Part shown: positions 1 through 12,272 of the stretch, in pieces | How the letters are laid out: each line of letters begins with the position of its first letter | Position numbering within the stretch: position 1 is the stretch's first letter | Source of the DNA: Juglans regia | Lineage: Eukaryota; Streptophyta; Magnoliopsida; Fagales; Juglandaceae | Assembly: GCF_001411555.2 (NCBI RefSeq) | Contig: NC_049912.1 | Location: 29,303,514-29,367,513, forward strand | Length of the DNA stretch: 64,000 bases | Direction: 5' to 3' | Notes under the pieces: model-generated | Seen by the model: the letters and a program-made list of their open reading frames with translations, nothing else | What the model was told of the DNA's origin: nothing | The model's database searches: none | Program-made: the position numbers and the translations under genes

Positions 1-1277
1 ATTGTGGGGGAAGGGAGAAGGAATTAAAGAGACTTTAGAGGCTACACTTTTGAGATTCTTAATTTTTTTTTTCTTATGCATAACATATATCCTTCTATAA
101 GTGAACGTTGCTAAAGAAAAAATAGAAACATAATAAATTATCAATTGATACTTATTGATTTACATAATAAATTAAATATAGTTAAAAATAATTTATATTA
201 CCTAATATGGTAATATTATAATAATATTAATAGCCCAATTATCCTCACAGATATTTTTCTAAACATAATGAGTGCGACGCAGAATTGTAATTTCTGTTAC
301 GTAATTTTCAAAGGAAAAGAAGGAAACATGAGTGCGATGCAGAAGACTTGGCAGTAAATACAAAGAAGAGAGCAGAGAAGTGCGGTACGTTGAGGGGTGG
401 CGTGGTGAGCCAGGTGGGCCTGTTGTCGGTCTCAAATTGCAGTAATTAAGTAATGGTTTTGTTAGATAAAATTAAATTCTAATCTTATTTTATATAATTT
501 TTCTAATTTTTTTAAATTTTTATATAAATTATAATAAATAACTTTTTTAAAAAATTTTTAAATAAAAATTATATTAAAAAATTATATCATAATAATATTT
601 GATTCAATTTTTAATAAAATATCTCATCTCATTTCATTTAAACTGCTTAAACATTGGCATGTCTAGTCTAAATTTTAATTAAAATTTAAAATTCTAACTA
701 TATTTAGAGAGGTTGATTCACATTAGACTAGCTATTTTAAAATTAAAATAATAATATAATATTATATATTTTAATAATATTTTAAAAAATTTAATATTTT
801 GTAAATATGCTTATATTAATATTAAAATTTAATATTAAAAAAGAATGGTAGTTGGATGAAAAAATTATAAAATATTAATTTAATCATTGACTTTTAAAAT
901 ATGGCTAAAGGCCTTAAATTACCGTAGCTAACGATTTCACAAATATGCTTTTACTAGTAAAGCTTTAACTAAAAAAAACTAAAATTTAGACTTGACTTAG
1001 CAATGGCTAGTCGATTGCTCTAAGTAACTGCCTAACAAAACAAGGCCTAATCCTTAATCTTCCAACCTGTTTAAGCTAAAAAAAGTCCTTGGATTGTCCC
1101 TCACTACCTTTATTTCATGATCTTCCGTTATATAAACCCACCTCCAATCCCACTTATTTTCCACAGCCAAAGCTCCCTCGCAAAGCCTCTCGTCTTCGAT
1201 CTTTATTGTCTCTAGCTGCTCTCTGATCTTTGCTTGTAATCTTTCTTTCTCTTTGCGCGTGCATTCTCTTAAGCTTC
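1..1277. other. upstream region of the aquaporin gene
   Basis: AT-rich non-coding DNA. About 455-650 is a degenerate copy of the family A MITE described below: runs of TTTTTAAATTTTTATATAA type, then TCTCATCTCATTTCATTTAAAC. About 720-860 is low-complexity AT. The last 150 bases become pyrimidine-rich, as expected for a promoter and 5' leader. No gene is seen. Confidence 0.6.
1129..1135 (+). promoter_or_regulatory. candidate TATA box of the PIP2 gene
   Basis: TATATAA lies about 145 bases upstream of the ATG at 1278, followed by a C/T-rich stretch typical of a plant 5' leader. This predicts a leader of roughly 110-120 nt. Position and motif are seen; function is inferred. Confidence 0.5.
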
Positions 1278-4146
1278 ATGGTTAAGGACGTGGAGGTGGC
1301 AGAGCATGGCTCTTACTCGGCCAAAGACTACCACGACCCACCTCCTGCACCACTCTTTGATGCGGTGGAGCTCGGCAAGTGGTCCTTCTACAGGGCTCTG
1401 ATAGCGGAGTTCATAGCTACTTTGCTCTTTCTATATGTTACGGTGCTGACGGTTATCGGGTACAAGAGCCAGACTGACCCTGACAAGATCAATACCGACG
1501 CCTGTGGTGGGGTTGGGATTTCTGGGATTGCTTGGTCTTTCGGTGGCATGATTTTTGTTCTTGTTTACTGTACCGCTGGGATCTCAGGTGTGGCTTTTCG
1601 TTCTTTCGTTACATTTTTTTTCGAGTTTTTGTTTACTTGTATAAAGACATGTTGTAGCTAGCTTTTATATATGTAAAAGAGTTCATGATGATGCACTAGT
1701 TTCTGGTAGGTTTTTTTGTTCGGGTAATTGTTTCAGGTAGAGTACTGTTCTTTGCTTTCTATGCTTCTTTCGTCCGGTACTCGTGTTTTCATTTTCTAGC
1801 ATGTAAACGTTTTCAGCTATCCAAGTCTCAAATAAGGAAAATGGACAACTGAGTTTGTCCCGCTGCTCATATATTTAATTTTTTTTAGTTAATGATTAAT
1901 GAAGATTTTTAACCTATTGATTTATTTTTTTCTATTTTTTAAAAATATTTAAACATATTAAAAAAATATGAAATAAATAATAACATTATTTGAGGAGTCT
2001 GTCCTAGCATGACTCCTCAAATAATGTGTAGTACTCTTTAGTCTTTGCTGAGAAAAATGTGTGTATATATATGCTCTTCGCATCTCTCAGCATTTAACCA
2101 TGGCATATACAAACTTGCTTCAAGGAGAAAAAAAAAGAAAGAAAAAGAATTCTATTAGAGAGGCCAACAACACATGTAGTAGAGTCACGAATATTTCAGA
2201 AACAAGTACAGCAAGTATCAAACTCTTCTCAACTTCGTTGTTCTTACGTACTTACGCAGGGGGTCACATTAACCCGGCGGTGACGTTCGGGCTGTTCTTG
2301 GCTCGTAAGGTATCCCTGGTGCGGGCGGTGATGTACATGGTGGCTCAGTGCTTGGGAGCCATAAGTGGGGTAGGGCTGGTCAAGGCCTTTAATAAGTCCT
2401 ACTTTGACAAGTATGGTGGCGGCGCAAACACCCTCTCCGAAGGTTACAGCAAAGGCACTGGGTTGGGCGCCGAGATCATTGGCACCTTCGTGCTTGTCTA
2501 CACCGTCTTCTCCGCCACTGATCCCAAGCGGAGTGCTCGAGATTCTCATGTTCCGGTATGCACATATAATGCACCCTTATTGATATTAAGTTCTCCTGTT
2601 AGAAAAATGATAATTCCGCCTTTTAGTATTTTAACTAAAAATCATGCCAAGAATTGCCTGTGTATCGTGTCGACGATGTGCATGTAAACACACGATTATT
2701 TTCATTTTCTTAGGATAAGGGGTTTTTCTAACAAACTTACACAAAATTAAAGCTATTAAAAATAGTGGGATTTATTATTAAAATTTTTTTTTTATGTGTT
2801 TTATATTTATTATTATTTTTTAAATAATTATACGATATTTACGTATTCACGACTGTAAATATCGTTTATCTTTAAAGAATAAGATTATATGTAGTTATAA
2901 TTTTATTTATAAAATTTATTTTATTATTATTATTTTTAAATTTTATGATTTATTTATTTTTTTTAAAATACATTTAACATTTTCTTTTTCCAAAACTTTT
3001 CAATAAAATCTTGTATCTCTCCCACGTCGGCAGTAGTTTTTACAGCCTTGGGAAAATCGCCCTCATGAGATGTCCTTTTTAGGCTCCATAAATAAATCGG
3101 GAAAGTAAAATGGACAATAGGGGATCAGGTGCATGCTTTTAACCCAACTAGCGGTCCCGATCTATGTATGTTGTATTTGTTATGCGTAAATAATGCACAA
3201 GGGTCCCGGTTCTGTTACCTTTCCAAGAAGGCAAGTGTTTTCCCTGTTCACTGCGTCATTATACGCTTCGTCGTTTTCTCCTAAGAACAGTAGGTAAGTG
3301 GATTTGGAGCCATTTACGTAGCACCGTGGTGTTGGTGGGTCCTTGTATTTGGGAAGGGCTGGGGTCCTAAACATTAATGTGAAATGTCGTCGATTGTGTA
3401 TTTCTCCGAGGATGCTGTCGTTACCCCCTGCTATCTACGAGTCTGCTGTTTCATGCCGTCTAACTCGGTCATTCTATTTTCGAAGAAAGAAATCCGGACT
3501 TAATTAATTATGAATTCAAGGCTTTTTGGATGAGAATGGGTCCAATTAATTGTGAGTTGTCCTTTTCAAAAAAAAAAAATTATGAGTTGTCTAATCTATC
3601 GGTCCCTCTAATTTTGGACCCGGTTCGACACCTTTTCCCCCCACCCTTTTCACAAGGTAATCAAATTACCAAGTTCCTTCACCGTTGTAGTTTTTTGGTG
3701 CCCTTAACCTTAGAGTACACACTTATTTAACAACAATAAGATTAGATTATGGTTGACTTGGCCAAGTTCCTGAACTGAATTTTGAACAGGTTTTGGCACC
3801 ACTCCCAATTGGGTTCGCAGTGTTCATGGTTCACTTGGCCACCATTCCAATCACTGGCACTAGCATCAACCCTGCAAGGAGTCTCGGACCAGCTGTTATC
3901 TACAACAAGGACAAGGCCTGGGATGATCAAGTTAGTATATTTTCCATTAACTAGTCATTTTTAGCAATACTATTTAGCATCCAAAAAAATGTTGTATCTT
4001 AATATTCTTTTCATTTTCTCTTGTAGTGGATTTTTTGGGTTGGACCCTTCATTGGTGCTGCCCTCGCAGCTTTCTACCACCAATTCATATTGAGAGCAGG
4101 TGCTGCTAAAGCTCTTGCGTCATTCAGGAGCAACCCAATTGTATGA
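1278..4146 (+). CDS. PIP2: PIP2-type plasma membrane aquaporin (4 exons)
   Basis: Coding exons are 1278-1587, 2260-2555, 3790-3930 and 4027-4146, all with GT-AG junctions and closing phases, giving 288 residues. The ATG at 1278 starts MVKDVEV, the usual PIP2 N-terminus with an acidic ER-export-like DVE. The first asparagine-proline-alanine motif is at 108-110 and the second at 229-231. The aromatic/arginine filter reads F88, H217, T226, R232, the narrow water-selective set. Regulatory residues of the family are present: loop A C76, loop B S122 (RKVS), loop D H200 and C-terminal S281/S284 (SFRSNPIV). The family forms tetrameric water channels, sometimes also passing H2O2 or CO2, in the plasma membrane and gated by phosphorylation, pH and calcium. 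The four-exon structure matches plant PIPs. The exact PIP2 isoform cannot be assigned. Confidence 0.96.
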
Positions 4147-5100
4147 TTTCTGAAGGGCCTCAACTGATTTCTTCCTTGTTCCTGGTTTTGCTGGGAATGA
4201 GATTGGAAGAAGGATCTGGTATTTTAGGAATAATGGGGGAGTGCTAAGATTGTGTGTGCAGGTTTCTTTAGCTCTCTTAATTTCCTTTTTACAGGGGAGG
4301 GATGGGGATTGTGAAACTGTGGGTAAAGTCTCTTAAAAATATGGGAACTTTTTTTTCTATGCCACTTGTTCTTCTTGCCCACTTGCCTTTGGAATTTCTT
4401 CTATCTTTGTCTTTTTTCTTATACCTATCCTAGCAACTTTGTTTTTCATCTTCGTACTCAGTATGCTTTTAAGTGAAGTTTGAGTAAGTCTTCAGTCTTT
4501 AATGTCTAAATCAGTTCCAAGTGCATAGAGGAGGAATAATGGAGTATGGTAAAAGGTAATCACTTTGATTGGTCATAAAGTTAGACTATTTCGTTATGAA
4601 GTACCAATGATCTCTTGCCAATTCGGAATAAAATCCAGAAAAAAGCACAAGCCTTACCAAACCAAGTTGTCCATATGCAAGTGAAGAGGGATTTACAATT
4701 TCACACCATGACAAAGAGAAAATTCTTGAGAGCTTATTTGCATTGATGTTTGGGATAGCACTCGTCAAGTACAATGGATTTGGTTTATAGGCGGAACATG
4801 TCCACTTAGATAATATCAGTTAATTCAGAAACCATACAAAAACTTGCTACACGAACCTCAACCGAAAACATCTGGCTGACCAGTTCATCACCCAGATCAT
4901 TCCCAATCAACAATTTCTTAATTTAAAAAAGAGCTAGTATGAATGATAGCCTTAAACATCATAAAACTAGCATCTAAATATAAGCCGACTCTCGCACTAG
5001 AGTCTCTCTGCACTTGATAGTGCTTTCATCCATTCCTCATGAAGTAAACAATAGCCCAGTTCAGTAAACCCAACACCAGTAACAATTCACCAACAGAAAA
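4147..5100. other. 3' region of aquaporin and spacer
   Basis: Begins with the T-rich 3' untranslated region of the aquaporin and runs into the LINE. No coding potential or recognisable repeat seen. Confidence 0.5.
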
Positions 5101-5106
5101 AAGAAA

Positions 5107-5627
5107 ATGGACATAGAATCCCTCATCTCACAGACTGAAGCACTCTCATGGCAAGACTTAAACTTCGAACCTACACCAGAAACAGCAAGAACCATATCAG
5201 ATTCAATGCTGTTAGAAAGACTAGTAGCTGACAGACCACTCAACAAATTTGTAGTTCACTCAAGCATCATGGAACTTCATCCAAAAATTCCTCATCGAAG
5301 ATTTGGAAGCCAATATGTTTCCATTCACTTTTCACTCTCCTCAGGACAAACTCAAGTGCTCAACCAAGCTCCTTGGAATTTTAAAGGTCATCTCCTAATC
5401 ATTAAGCCTTGGTCCCCTGGATCCACACTTCAAGAAATAAGTCTAAGGCACTCAATATTCAACATCCAAATCCATGGACTGCCATTGGACCACATGACCC
5501 TAAAAAACGCCACATAGGAAAATCTCTAGGCAACCTGATTAAGATTGAGGAGGACTCCATCTTTGGTATAGCTTACAGAAAATTCATCAAGCTTAAGGTT
5601 GAAATTGATATCACAATTCATCTATAG
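5107..5627 (+). pseudogene. LINE ORF1 remnant (DUF4283-like)
   Basis: Reads MDIESLISQTEALSW, then LLERLVADRPLNKFVVHSSI, then PWNFKGHLLIIKPW and LDHMTLKNA with a frameshift near 5510. This order (LVGRVLTDRPFNK-like block, then W.F.GHLLI..W) is the familiar N-terminal domain of plant LINE ORF1 proteins, which are nucleic-acid chaperone-like RNA binders. A Cys-poor zinc-knuckle-like stretch follows out of frame near 5680-5730. No intact protein can be made. Confidence 0.65.
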
Positions 5628-6689
5628 CAAGGATTCATGCTGCCAAGAGTTGGAAATCAAGAGACTTGGGTCTCCTTCAAATATGAAAAACTCTCTTATT
5701 TTTGCTATGCATATGGTAGATTGGGTCACTCCTAAATTTTCTACAACAACCAGAAAACCCTACCCACGAAGCTAAGCTATGGACCATGGCTGAGAGCAGA
5801 ATTCACAAACCCTACCACCACTCAGTCATTCTATCAAACACAAGGCAGCCAAGAATCAAAAATGAACTTTTCAGACCTCTACACTCAAGCACATGAGCCT
5901 CAAGAAAGAAGCAGAAAAGGGAAAGAACTTCAAATTACAAACATCTAGCAGCAAAGAAGCACCCAAATCTCGTTTCTAAACCATAATATGCTTTACCAAT
6001 AGTGGCATAGGACAACCCGCAACAGAGCCATTGGAAGTCCACCATTTCTTTCCATCGTGGGTGACGCTCCAGGAAAGAACATTGATTTCTTCTCACCCAA
6101 CACCATTTAGCTTGATTCCACTGTTCAACTACAGTGATTCGGCAACATTAAACACATCACCAACCTAACCCAAGTCGACACAATCAATCCCCACAAGAAC
6201 AAAGTCCACCAACCATCCCCACCCAAACATCCTCCACAACCCCACTCTCACTCCCGGTTCAACATTCGGCCTCACCTTCGCCCCCACCACAAACCCCCCA
6301 CACAACCAACCCAGCAGTAATCCCACCCGGCCCCACCCATGACAACCAACCCCATAAACCTCCCATCCAAAAGATAGAATGCTTCAGTCGCCCTTGACTT
6401 CTTTCAACCACCTAAGAAAAAACTCTAGCCATCAGTGAAGTTAGAGACACTAAGCAGGGTCAATGTCACAGCCAACGAGTACCAAACAGAAAAGTCCACA
6501 CTGTCTCTTACCCTGTTGGAAATGCAGTCAAGCTCAATGGGTAAAACACATAAACTCAAAGGGAAAGCCCGCATGTCACCTTATAGTAGACATTCACCTC
6601 CTCCTCTAGGAAAGTCCAAACTCCAAACAAGCTATAGAGGCAAGTTTCAAAATGTCTCCCCCTCTGAATGAAGATAATGACTTAAAATT

Positions 6690-7910
6690 GTAGGGTTTAG
6701 CCCGATCCAAGGCAATCAGAAATTTAAAGGCTAATATTAGGAATTATAACCCGAACGTAATCTTTTTGTCAGAAACCTTAGTGTCGGAGCAACGCACCAT
6801 ATCTATTATAAATAGTATGGGTTTCCATCATTTTGTTAGCTTTCTAACTTTATGTAAAAAATGGAGGCCTCTTACTTATGTGGCGTCCAAATGTAGAATT
6901 AGAATCTATTCATATTAATATGAATGCTATTTCAGTTTTAGTTTACTCAGATCCTCCCCATCATCCCTAGTTAATTACCTATGTCTACGCACAGGCTCAA
7001 TGGAATTACAAAGCAAATTTATGAACTCATTTGGATTCAATACACCAAGCATTTCCAGAACCTTGGATATGCTGATGCATGGGCGATTTTAACGATCTCC
7101 TAAATCAATCAGAGAAATATGGCTGGTGCCCGATCCCTTTCAATCAAAATGGAGGACTCAAAACTCTAATGAAAAAAAATGGACTCATTGACATAGGACA
7201 CATAGGTACAAAATTCACGTGGTCAAATAACAAGCATGGAAAGGCGCTTATCAAATAAAGATTAGACCGAGCAATTGCTAATAAAATATGGAGATTACTT
7301 TTTTCAAACGCAACACTTAGCTTCATCAGCCTCGAATCATCATCCACTTTTACTACACACAACAACAAATCATCAAAGAGTCTCGTCTTTTAAATTTGAA
7401 GAATTTTGGATCCATGAATCACTCAGCCACAAAATCATCAAAGAAGCATGGAACAACAAAAATTACCATGGCAACCAGTCCTACATACTATGCAAAAAAA
7501 TCAAATCAACAAAGGATGCCCTCAAGCTATGGAACAAAAATTGTTTCGGACGAATTCAGAACAATATACAAAAACTTGAAAGAGAGCTACTCGAAGTGCA
7601 AAGTAGCCCCATGACTTCTTACAACAAAGAAAAAGAGAAGCTCATGCAACACAGACTCCAAAAGCAAAGGGAAAATGAAGAAATATTATGGTGACAAAAA
7701 TAGCATCCCAAAATCAACAAATCTTAAGAATAATCGAAGGCGACGCCCAATCCGTCATCACAGCTATTGAAAGCACAGACTCGACCTCGCATTGGCAAAT
7801 CTCCCCTATCATCGAAGACATTCAACAAATCTTTCACCATCATCATGAATGAAAAGTAGCCAAAATTCATCGATCTCAAGATTGATGTGCGCACTCGGTG
7901 GCGCAATAGG
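6690..7910 (+). pseudogene. LINE ORF2 5' part: APE endonuclease remnant
   Basis: Frame fragments read ARSKAIRNLKANIRNYNPNVIFLSETLVSEQ (given in pieces: NPNVIFLSET is the diagnostic block), then DLLNQSEKYG, then GLIDIGHIGTKFTWSNNKHG and RLDRAIANKIW. These follow the order of the exonuclease/endonuclease/phosphatase fold of plant L1 ORF2. From 7275 the segment FEEFWIHESLSHKIIKEAW to KLWNKNCFG corresponds to the linker just before reverse transcriptase. Homology ends near 7910, before any FADD-type catalytic block. Stops at about 7257 and 7692 break the frame. Confidence 0.7.
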
Positions 7911-8035
7911 CAACAACCAATCTAGTTTTTTGATATATATCCTTAGATAATCTCGCTAGATGTTTTTTATTTATTGATAGTGGAAATTATACACCTTGAA
8001 CACTTTGTATTCTAGGTTTTTATAAAAAAAGATAA

Positions 8036-9458
8036 TATCAGTTTGTTCATGAGTTTGAACGCAAGTGATTAATGGTCCTAATCTTCTGCGTTTGAGCTAG
8101 AGTGCTTCAGTAGGTAAGCGATAAATATGTTTCCGGTAGCCTCCATTTTTTTCCCTTTCTGGTAAATGAGAATGATTATAAAACAAAAAAAATAGATTGG
8201 TCCAACAACCCGTCTTATAGCTTATTCAGCTTGTTAAAAATATAAGACAAATAATTAAATTTGGCTCGTAGTTGTTTAAACTTTGAAAAAAAGAAAATTA
8301 TATATATTATATAACACTTTCATAATTCTTAAATTATTTTTTTTTCTATTTTGATGTATAGATATAACACTTTCATAATTCTTAAATTATTTTTTAAAAA
8401 AACTTCAAAATACTGATGGACAATGCCAATAAATTTGAAATGATAATATAATAATAGGTAAATGTTGGTTTGTATTTAGAAAATGATTCATTTTATTTTA
8501 TTATTATAATTTTTTTAAATTTTTATATAAAATATAATAAATAATTTAATTTTTTTAAATTATAAAATAATAATAATATTATTAAAAAAATAATATTTTA
8601 ATAATATATTTTTTTAATTTTTACCATTCTTTTAAAACCATCACATTAATGTCTCAGTCGATACGCCAAAATCATCAACCAAAAACAAAAGTCACTTGTC
8701 GCCGATCGTCATTCACGATAAAAGCAAGGGCTGGCATGGATGGGTAGTTGGTCAGTGCCACCAGTGCCAACTGCCAACTGCCCATGGCCATTAAAAAACT
8801 GCAACTTCCCTCTTTACAATGCATTAAATTATAGTGTCTGATGGGATGGGTCTATTTATTACCGTACAAGTAATAACCTTTATATGTAGGGTGAAAACGA
8901 CACCGTGTTTATGTTCGGCCTAGAGATTTATAACACGAAATGCACGTTACGTGCTAATGAAAATAGACTCATTCACATTTATTCAAAGGCTAAATATAGC
9001 TCCACATAACTGCATCAATTGGTCCTCCGCATCTTTACAGTTTAGATGTTCATACTGTTTTGCTCTTTGCTACGTAACACAACCCATCCCGAGACATGTG
9101 ATTTATCTATATATATATATATAGAGACTAAAAAATAGTGCATAAATTTGAAGAAAAGATATTCCAAAAAATAATTATGAAATTAATTATAATAAAAATG
9201 ATATCCTTATTATTCTTACTTTAGTTATAACCTATGAAACCTAAAGTCCAATTTATATTTAATAAGTTGAGATATTTATGGGAGGCAAACCATAAAAACG
9301 AAACGAAGCACGGTACCATGAGTTTGATAAGGTGGCAAACCATAAACCATAAATACTTGTTCCACTTTATCATCTGATGATCTGAAACTTGTGTCTTATG
9401 CGCTGAGTTCTGTACCAATTTTTCAGTCTCCGGTGCACTCTTGGGCTTAGCGAGAAGA
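8036..9458. other. spacer and promoter region of the hydrolase gene
   Basis: AT-rich DNA. A tandem-like repeat 'AACACTTTCATAATTCTTAA' occurs at about 8311 and 8367. A family A MITE-like tract lies at about 8454-8605. An alternating TA run (9107-9122) about 340 bases before the ATG could serve as a TATA region, but this is weak. No gene is seen. Confidence 0.5.
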
Positions 9459-10448
9459 ATGGTGCACCCAGTGGCTGAGGCCAACGAGGAAAGTCCCTTC
9501 GGATCCCGTACTCCGGACGAGTTCTACGCTCGCCACTCGGTGAGTCACGGCTCCGAGTACATCACTAACTCCAGGGGCCTCAACCTATTCACCCAGTGGT
9601 GGACCCCTCTCCCCCCTACCAACATCATCGGTACCATATGCTTCGTCCACGGCTTTACCGGCGAGTCTAGCTGGTTCCTCCAGCTAACCGCCGTTTTCTT
9701 TACCAAAGCCGGCTTTGCCACCTGCGCCATCGACCACCAGGGCCACGGCTTCTCCGATGGCCTCGTTACCCACATACCCGACATCAACCCCGTCGTCGAC
9801 GACTGTATCTCCTTCTTCGACGCCTTCCGTGCTCGCCATCCGCCATCCTTGCCCTCCTTTCTTTACTCCGAGTCCCTCGGCGGTGCGATCGCCCTTCTCA
9901 TCACGCTCCGCAAGGACCGCGCCTGGGACGGCCTTATTCTCAACGGAGCGATGTGCGGGATAAGCGACAAGATCAAGCCGCCATGGCCGTTGGAGCACTT
10001 CCTCTCCTTGGTCGCCACTTTGGTACCCACTTGGCGCGTGGTTCCTACGCGGGGCTCCATACCCAACCTCTCCTTCAAGGAGGAGTGGAAGAGGAAGCTG
10101 GCGCTGGCAAGCCCGAGGAGGTCGGTGGCGAGGCCCCGCGCGGCTACGGCGCGTGAGCTGCTTAGGGTGTGCAGCGAGCTGCAGGGTAGGTTCGAGGAGG
10201 TGCAGATGCCGTTGCTGATAGTTCACGGCGGGGAAGACGTGGTGTGCGACCCAGCGTGCGCAGAGGATCTGTATAAACGCGCCGCGAGTACGGATAAGAC
10301 GCTAAAGGTGTACCCTGGCATGTGGCACCAGTTGGTTGGCGAGCCTGAGGAGAACGTTGAGCTGGTGTTTGGGGACATGTTGGAATGGCTTCTGAGCCGT
10401 GCCAAACGCGCCTCCGATGCACGCGCCGCTGCAAATGTTGTGTCATAG
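9459..10448 (+). CDS. alpha/beta hydrolase, MAGL / caffeoylshikimate-esterase-like
   Basis: A single-exon gene of 329 residues. I chose the ATG at 9459 because the frame upstream opens only with TTG. The fold is the serine aminopeptidase/hydrolase_4 type. The oxyanion region is HGFTGESSW (H64-W72). The nucleophile elbow is YSESLGG with S139 as catalytic Ser. The acid is D260 in VHGGEDVVCDP and the catalytic His is H290 in MWHQLVGEPEENV. Plant members cleave monoacylglycerols or lysophospholipids, or hydrolyse caffeoyl shikimate in lignin synthesis, and are soluble or membrane-associated. The elbow has Ser instead of the usual first Gly (G-x-S-x-G), which occurs in one branch of the family. 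The coding region is much more GC-rich than its flanks. Substrate cannot be decided from sequence. Confidence 0.92.
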   Translation: MVHPVAEANEESPFGSRTPDEFYARHSVSHGSEYITNSRGLNLFTQWWTPLPPTNIIGTICFVHGFTGESSWFLQLTAVFFTKAGFATCAIDHQGHGFSDGLVTHIPDINPVVDDCISFFDAFRARHPPSLPSFLYSESLGGAIALLITLRKDRAWDGLILNGAMCGISDKIKPPWPLEHFLSLVATLVPTWRVVPTRGSIPNLSFKEEWKRKLALASPRRSVARPRAATARELLRVCSELQGRFEEVQMPLLIVHGGEDVVCDPACAEDLYKRAASTDKTLKVYPGMWHQLVGEPEENVELVFGDMLEWLLSRAKRASDARAAANVVS

Positions 10449-12211
10449 CTGACGAAATAGTATTCAAAGTTCGTTCGTTTGCCTATTAAGGAAGTTGTCA
10501 AATTTAAAATAACTAAGTTATTTAATGTGTTGTATTACGAATTTTACTCTCTCGAATTTAAAGTTAATTTTGTCTTTAACTTCTGCCCACCTCAAGATTG
10601 CTCCTTTTCTATTCTATTCTATTCTGTTCATTCATTCCATGAATTGACGCATAAAAGAATTTTGTTCCAAAATCGAAAACTTTTTCTTTTCTTTTCGGCT
10701 CCCATACTCCACAAAGTTGTAGTCTTTGTGCGTGTAGCATCCTCTTCTATTTTTTGGTAGGAAGGATGGCTGATGTTGAGTTTCCATAAGGGACTCGACT
10801 ATGATGTCGATTGTGCAGCATGCAATATTGGATGAAGCACACGACAAAGTAAAATCCAGAGAGGGCGTGCGTTGCCGAGCGCTTCAACGAGGTTTCAGTC
10901 ATTAGAGTTCTCTGTGTTGGCGGTAATGCATACTTGGTGGTGAATGTTGGATATCATCGATTTCTTACATTTTTACATTTTTTAGAGACAGAGACGTTAC
11001 AGGCAGTCTTTTTGTATGTCCTAATTCTTATGGGCAACATTTAATACAGTATTTATTGCAATATATTATAGCTCAGAACTCGAATTATCAAGATTTGATA
11101 TTATCGATTCGATTTTCATAATAAAATAAAATATAAATGAAGATGGAGAAGGGAGAAAGAGACTTTAAGGAATTATATTATTGCTTTCTTAATTATTACT
11201 GAATATATGACATATATCAATAGAAAAATTATACGAAGATAAGTTAAGATAAATATCTTAAATATTATAAAAATTAAATCAAGATAATAATAATAAATCA
11301 AAATAATTTTATAATTATAAAAATTAAATCAAAATTATTTGATATTATCTTCAATACACATGAATAGCTAGCAGACATAAAACTAAGATGATGAAGAGTC
11401 GGAGGCAAGGTTACTATCTGAATAGGCTGAAGCGAGAACTTCTTCGGGGATGACTTTTCAGGCTCCGTCTGCACATTTTGAGCCGAGTTGAGTTGAATTA
11501 AGATAAATTAAATTTTTTATAAATAATAGTGAGTTAAAATATTAGAGTAAATTTTGTGAAGTTCAGCTAAAATGAATTTATATGTGTTTGTATATTAAGA
11601 TCAATTTAAATGTATTTATGTGAAGTTGAAAAAGGTTATGGATTCCATGTGATAAATAGATGTTGTGTTAAAGAATATTATAGATCCTATGTGTAAAGAG
11701 GTTTTGAGTTGAATGAAATTTAATAATTTAGAAATTGTGTGTTTGGATGTTGAAATAGGTCTAAAATAGAATCCAACTGAGATGAATTGAGCTCATTCAA
11801 AGATCCAAACGAAGACAAGAAAAATCCTAGAAATTGTTGTGAGATTGGACAATTTTAGTGTAATGGGATGCTGAGCTGGGATAAAGTTTTGGCTATATTC
11901 ATACATCGATGTATACATGGGAATGAGAGCATTGATACTTTGGCAGATGGCTGGGAGAAGATTAAAAAAATATTAAGTTAATTCTTATGCAGTTGATGAA
12001 GATCAACAAAATGAGATAATGAGATGCCAAGACCAAAAAAAAAAAAAAATGTAGACGCAAATCTGCAAATAGCGATGATAGAGGAGACCTATGTTGCCCT
12101 CTAAAAGGTTCGAGGAAAGACTTTCATATTGAACTCCATGGTTATGAACTAACTTTGAGAGCAGAAAATTGAATTCTAGACCAGAGAAGAGATGTATCTC
12201 GTTGTCTTTAG

Positions 12212-12272
12212 CGATGCAGCTTTCTCTCGGCAAATATTTAAACGATGCAGCTTTCTCTCGGCAAATATTTAA
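12212..12272. repeat. tandem duplication, 31-bp unit x2
   Basis: The unit beginning CGATGCAGCTTTCTCTCGGC and ending ATATTTAAA occurs twice back to back with essentially no mismatch. This looks like a recent replication-slippage or unequal-exchange duplication. It is not in a recognised gene. Confidence 0.8.

Larger units (their letters stand above)
5107..8035 (+). mobile_element. decayed, internally deleted plant L1-type LINE
   Basis: An ORF1 remnant with a DUF4283-like start (5107 onward) is followed by a proline/asparagine-rich low-complexity linker (about 6150-6420). Then comes the first part of ORF2, an APE-type endonuclease (6690-7270), and the downstream coiled region (7275-7910). The sequence then passes into what looks like a LINE 3' tail (TTTTTATAAAAAAAGATA near 8015-8030). 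The reverse transcriptase and RNase H sections are absent, so about 3 kb of a typical element is missing. Many stops and frameshifts show it is dead. I could not identify a target-site duplication. The 5' end is approximate. Confidence 0.75.

Noticed and set aside
1230..1277. Longer aquaporin N-terminus starting at a TTG
   Set aside because: No ATG supports it; MVKDVEV at 1278 is the normal PIP2 start and upstream is leader.
9545..10501. Several open frames of 80-180 codons on the minus strand and in other plus frames
   Set aside because: They are GC-rich shadows of the hydrolase coding sequence; their translations match no family and the true frame holds all catalytic motifs.
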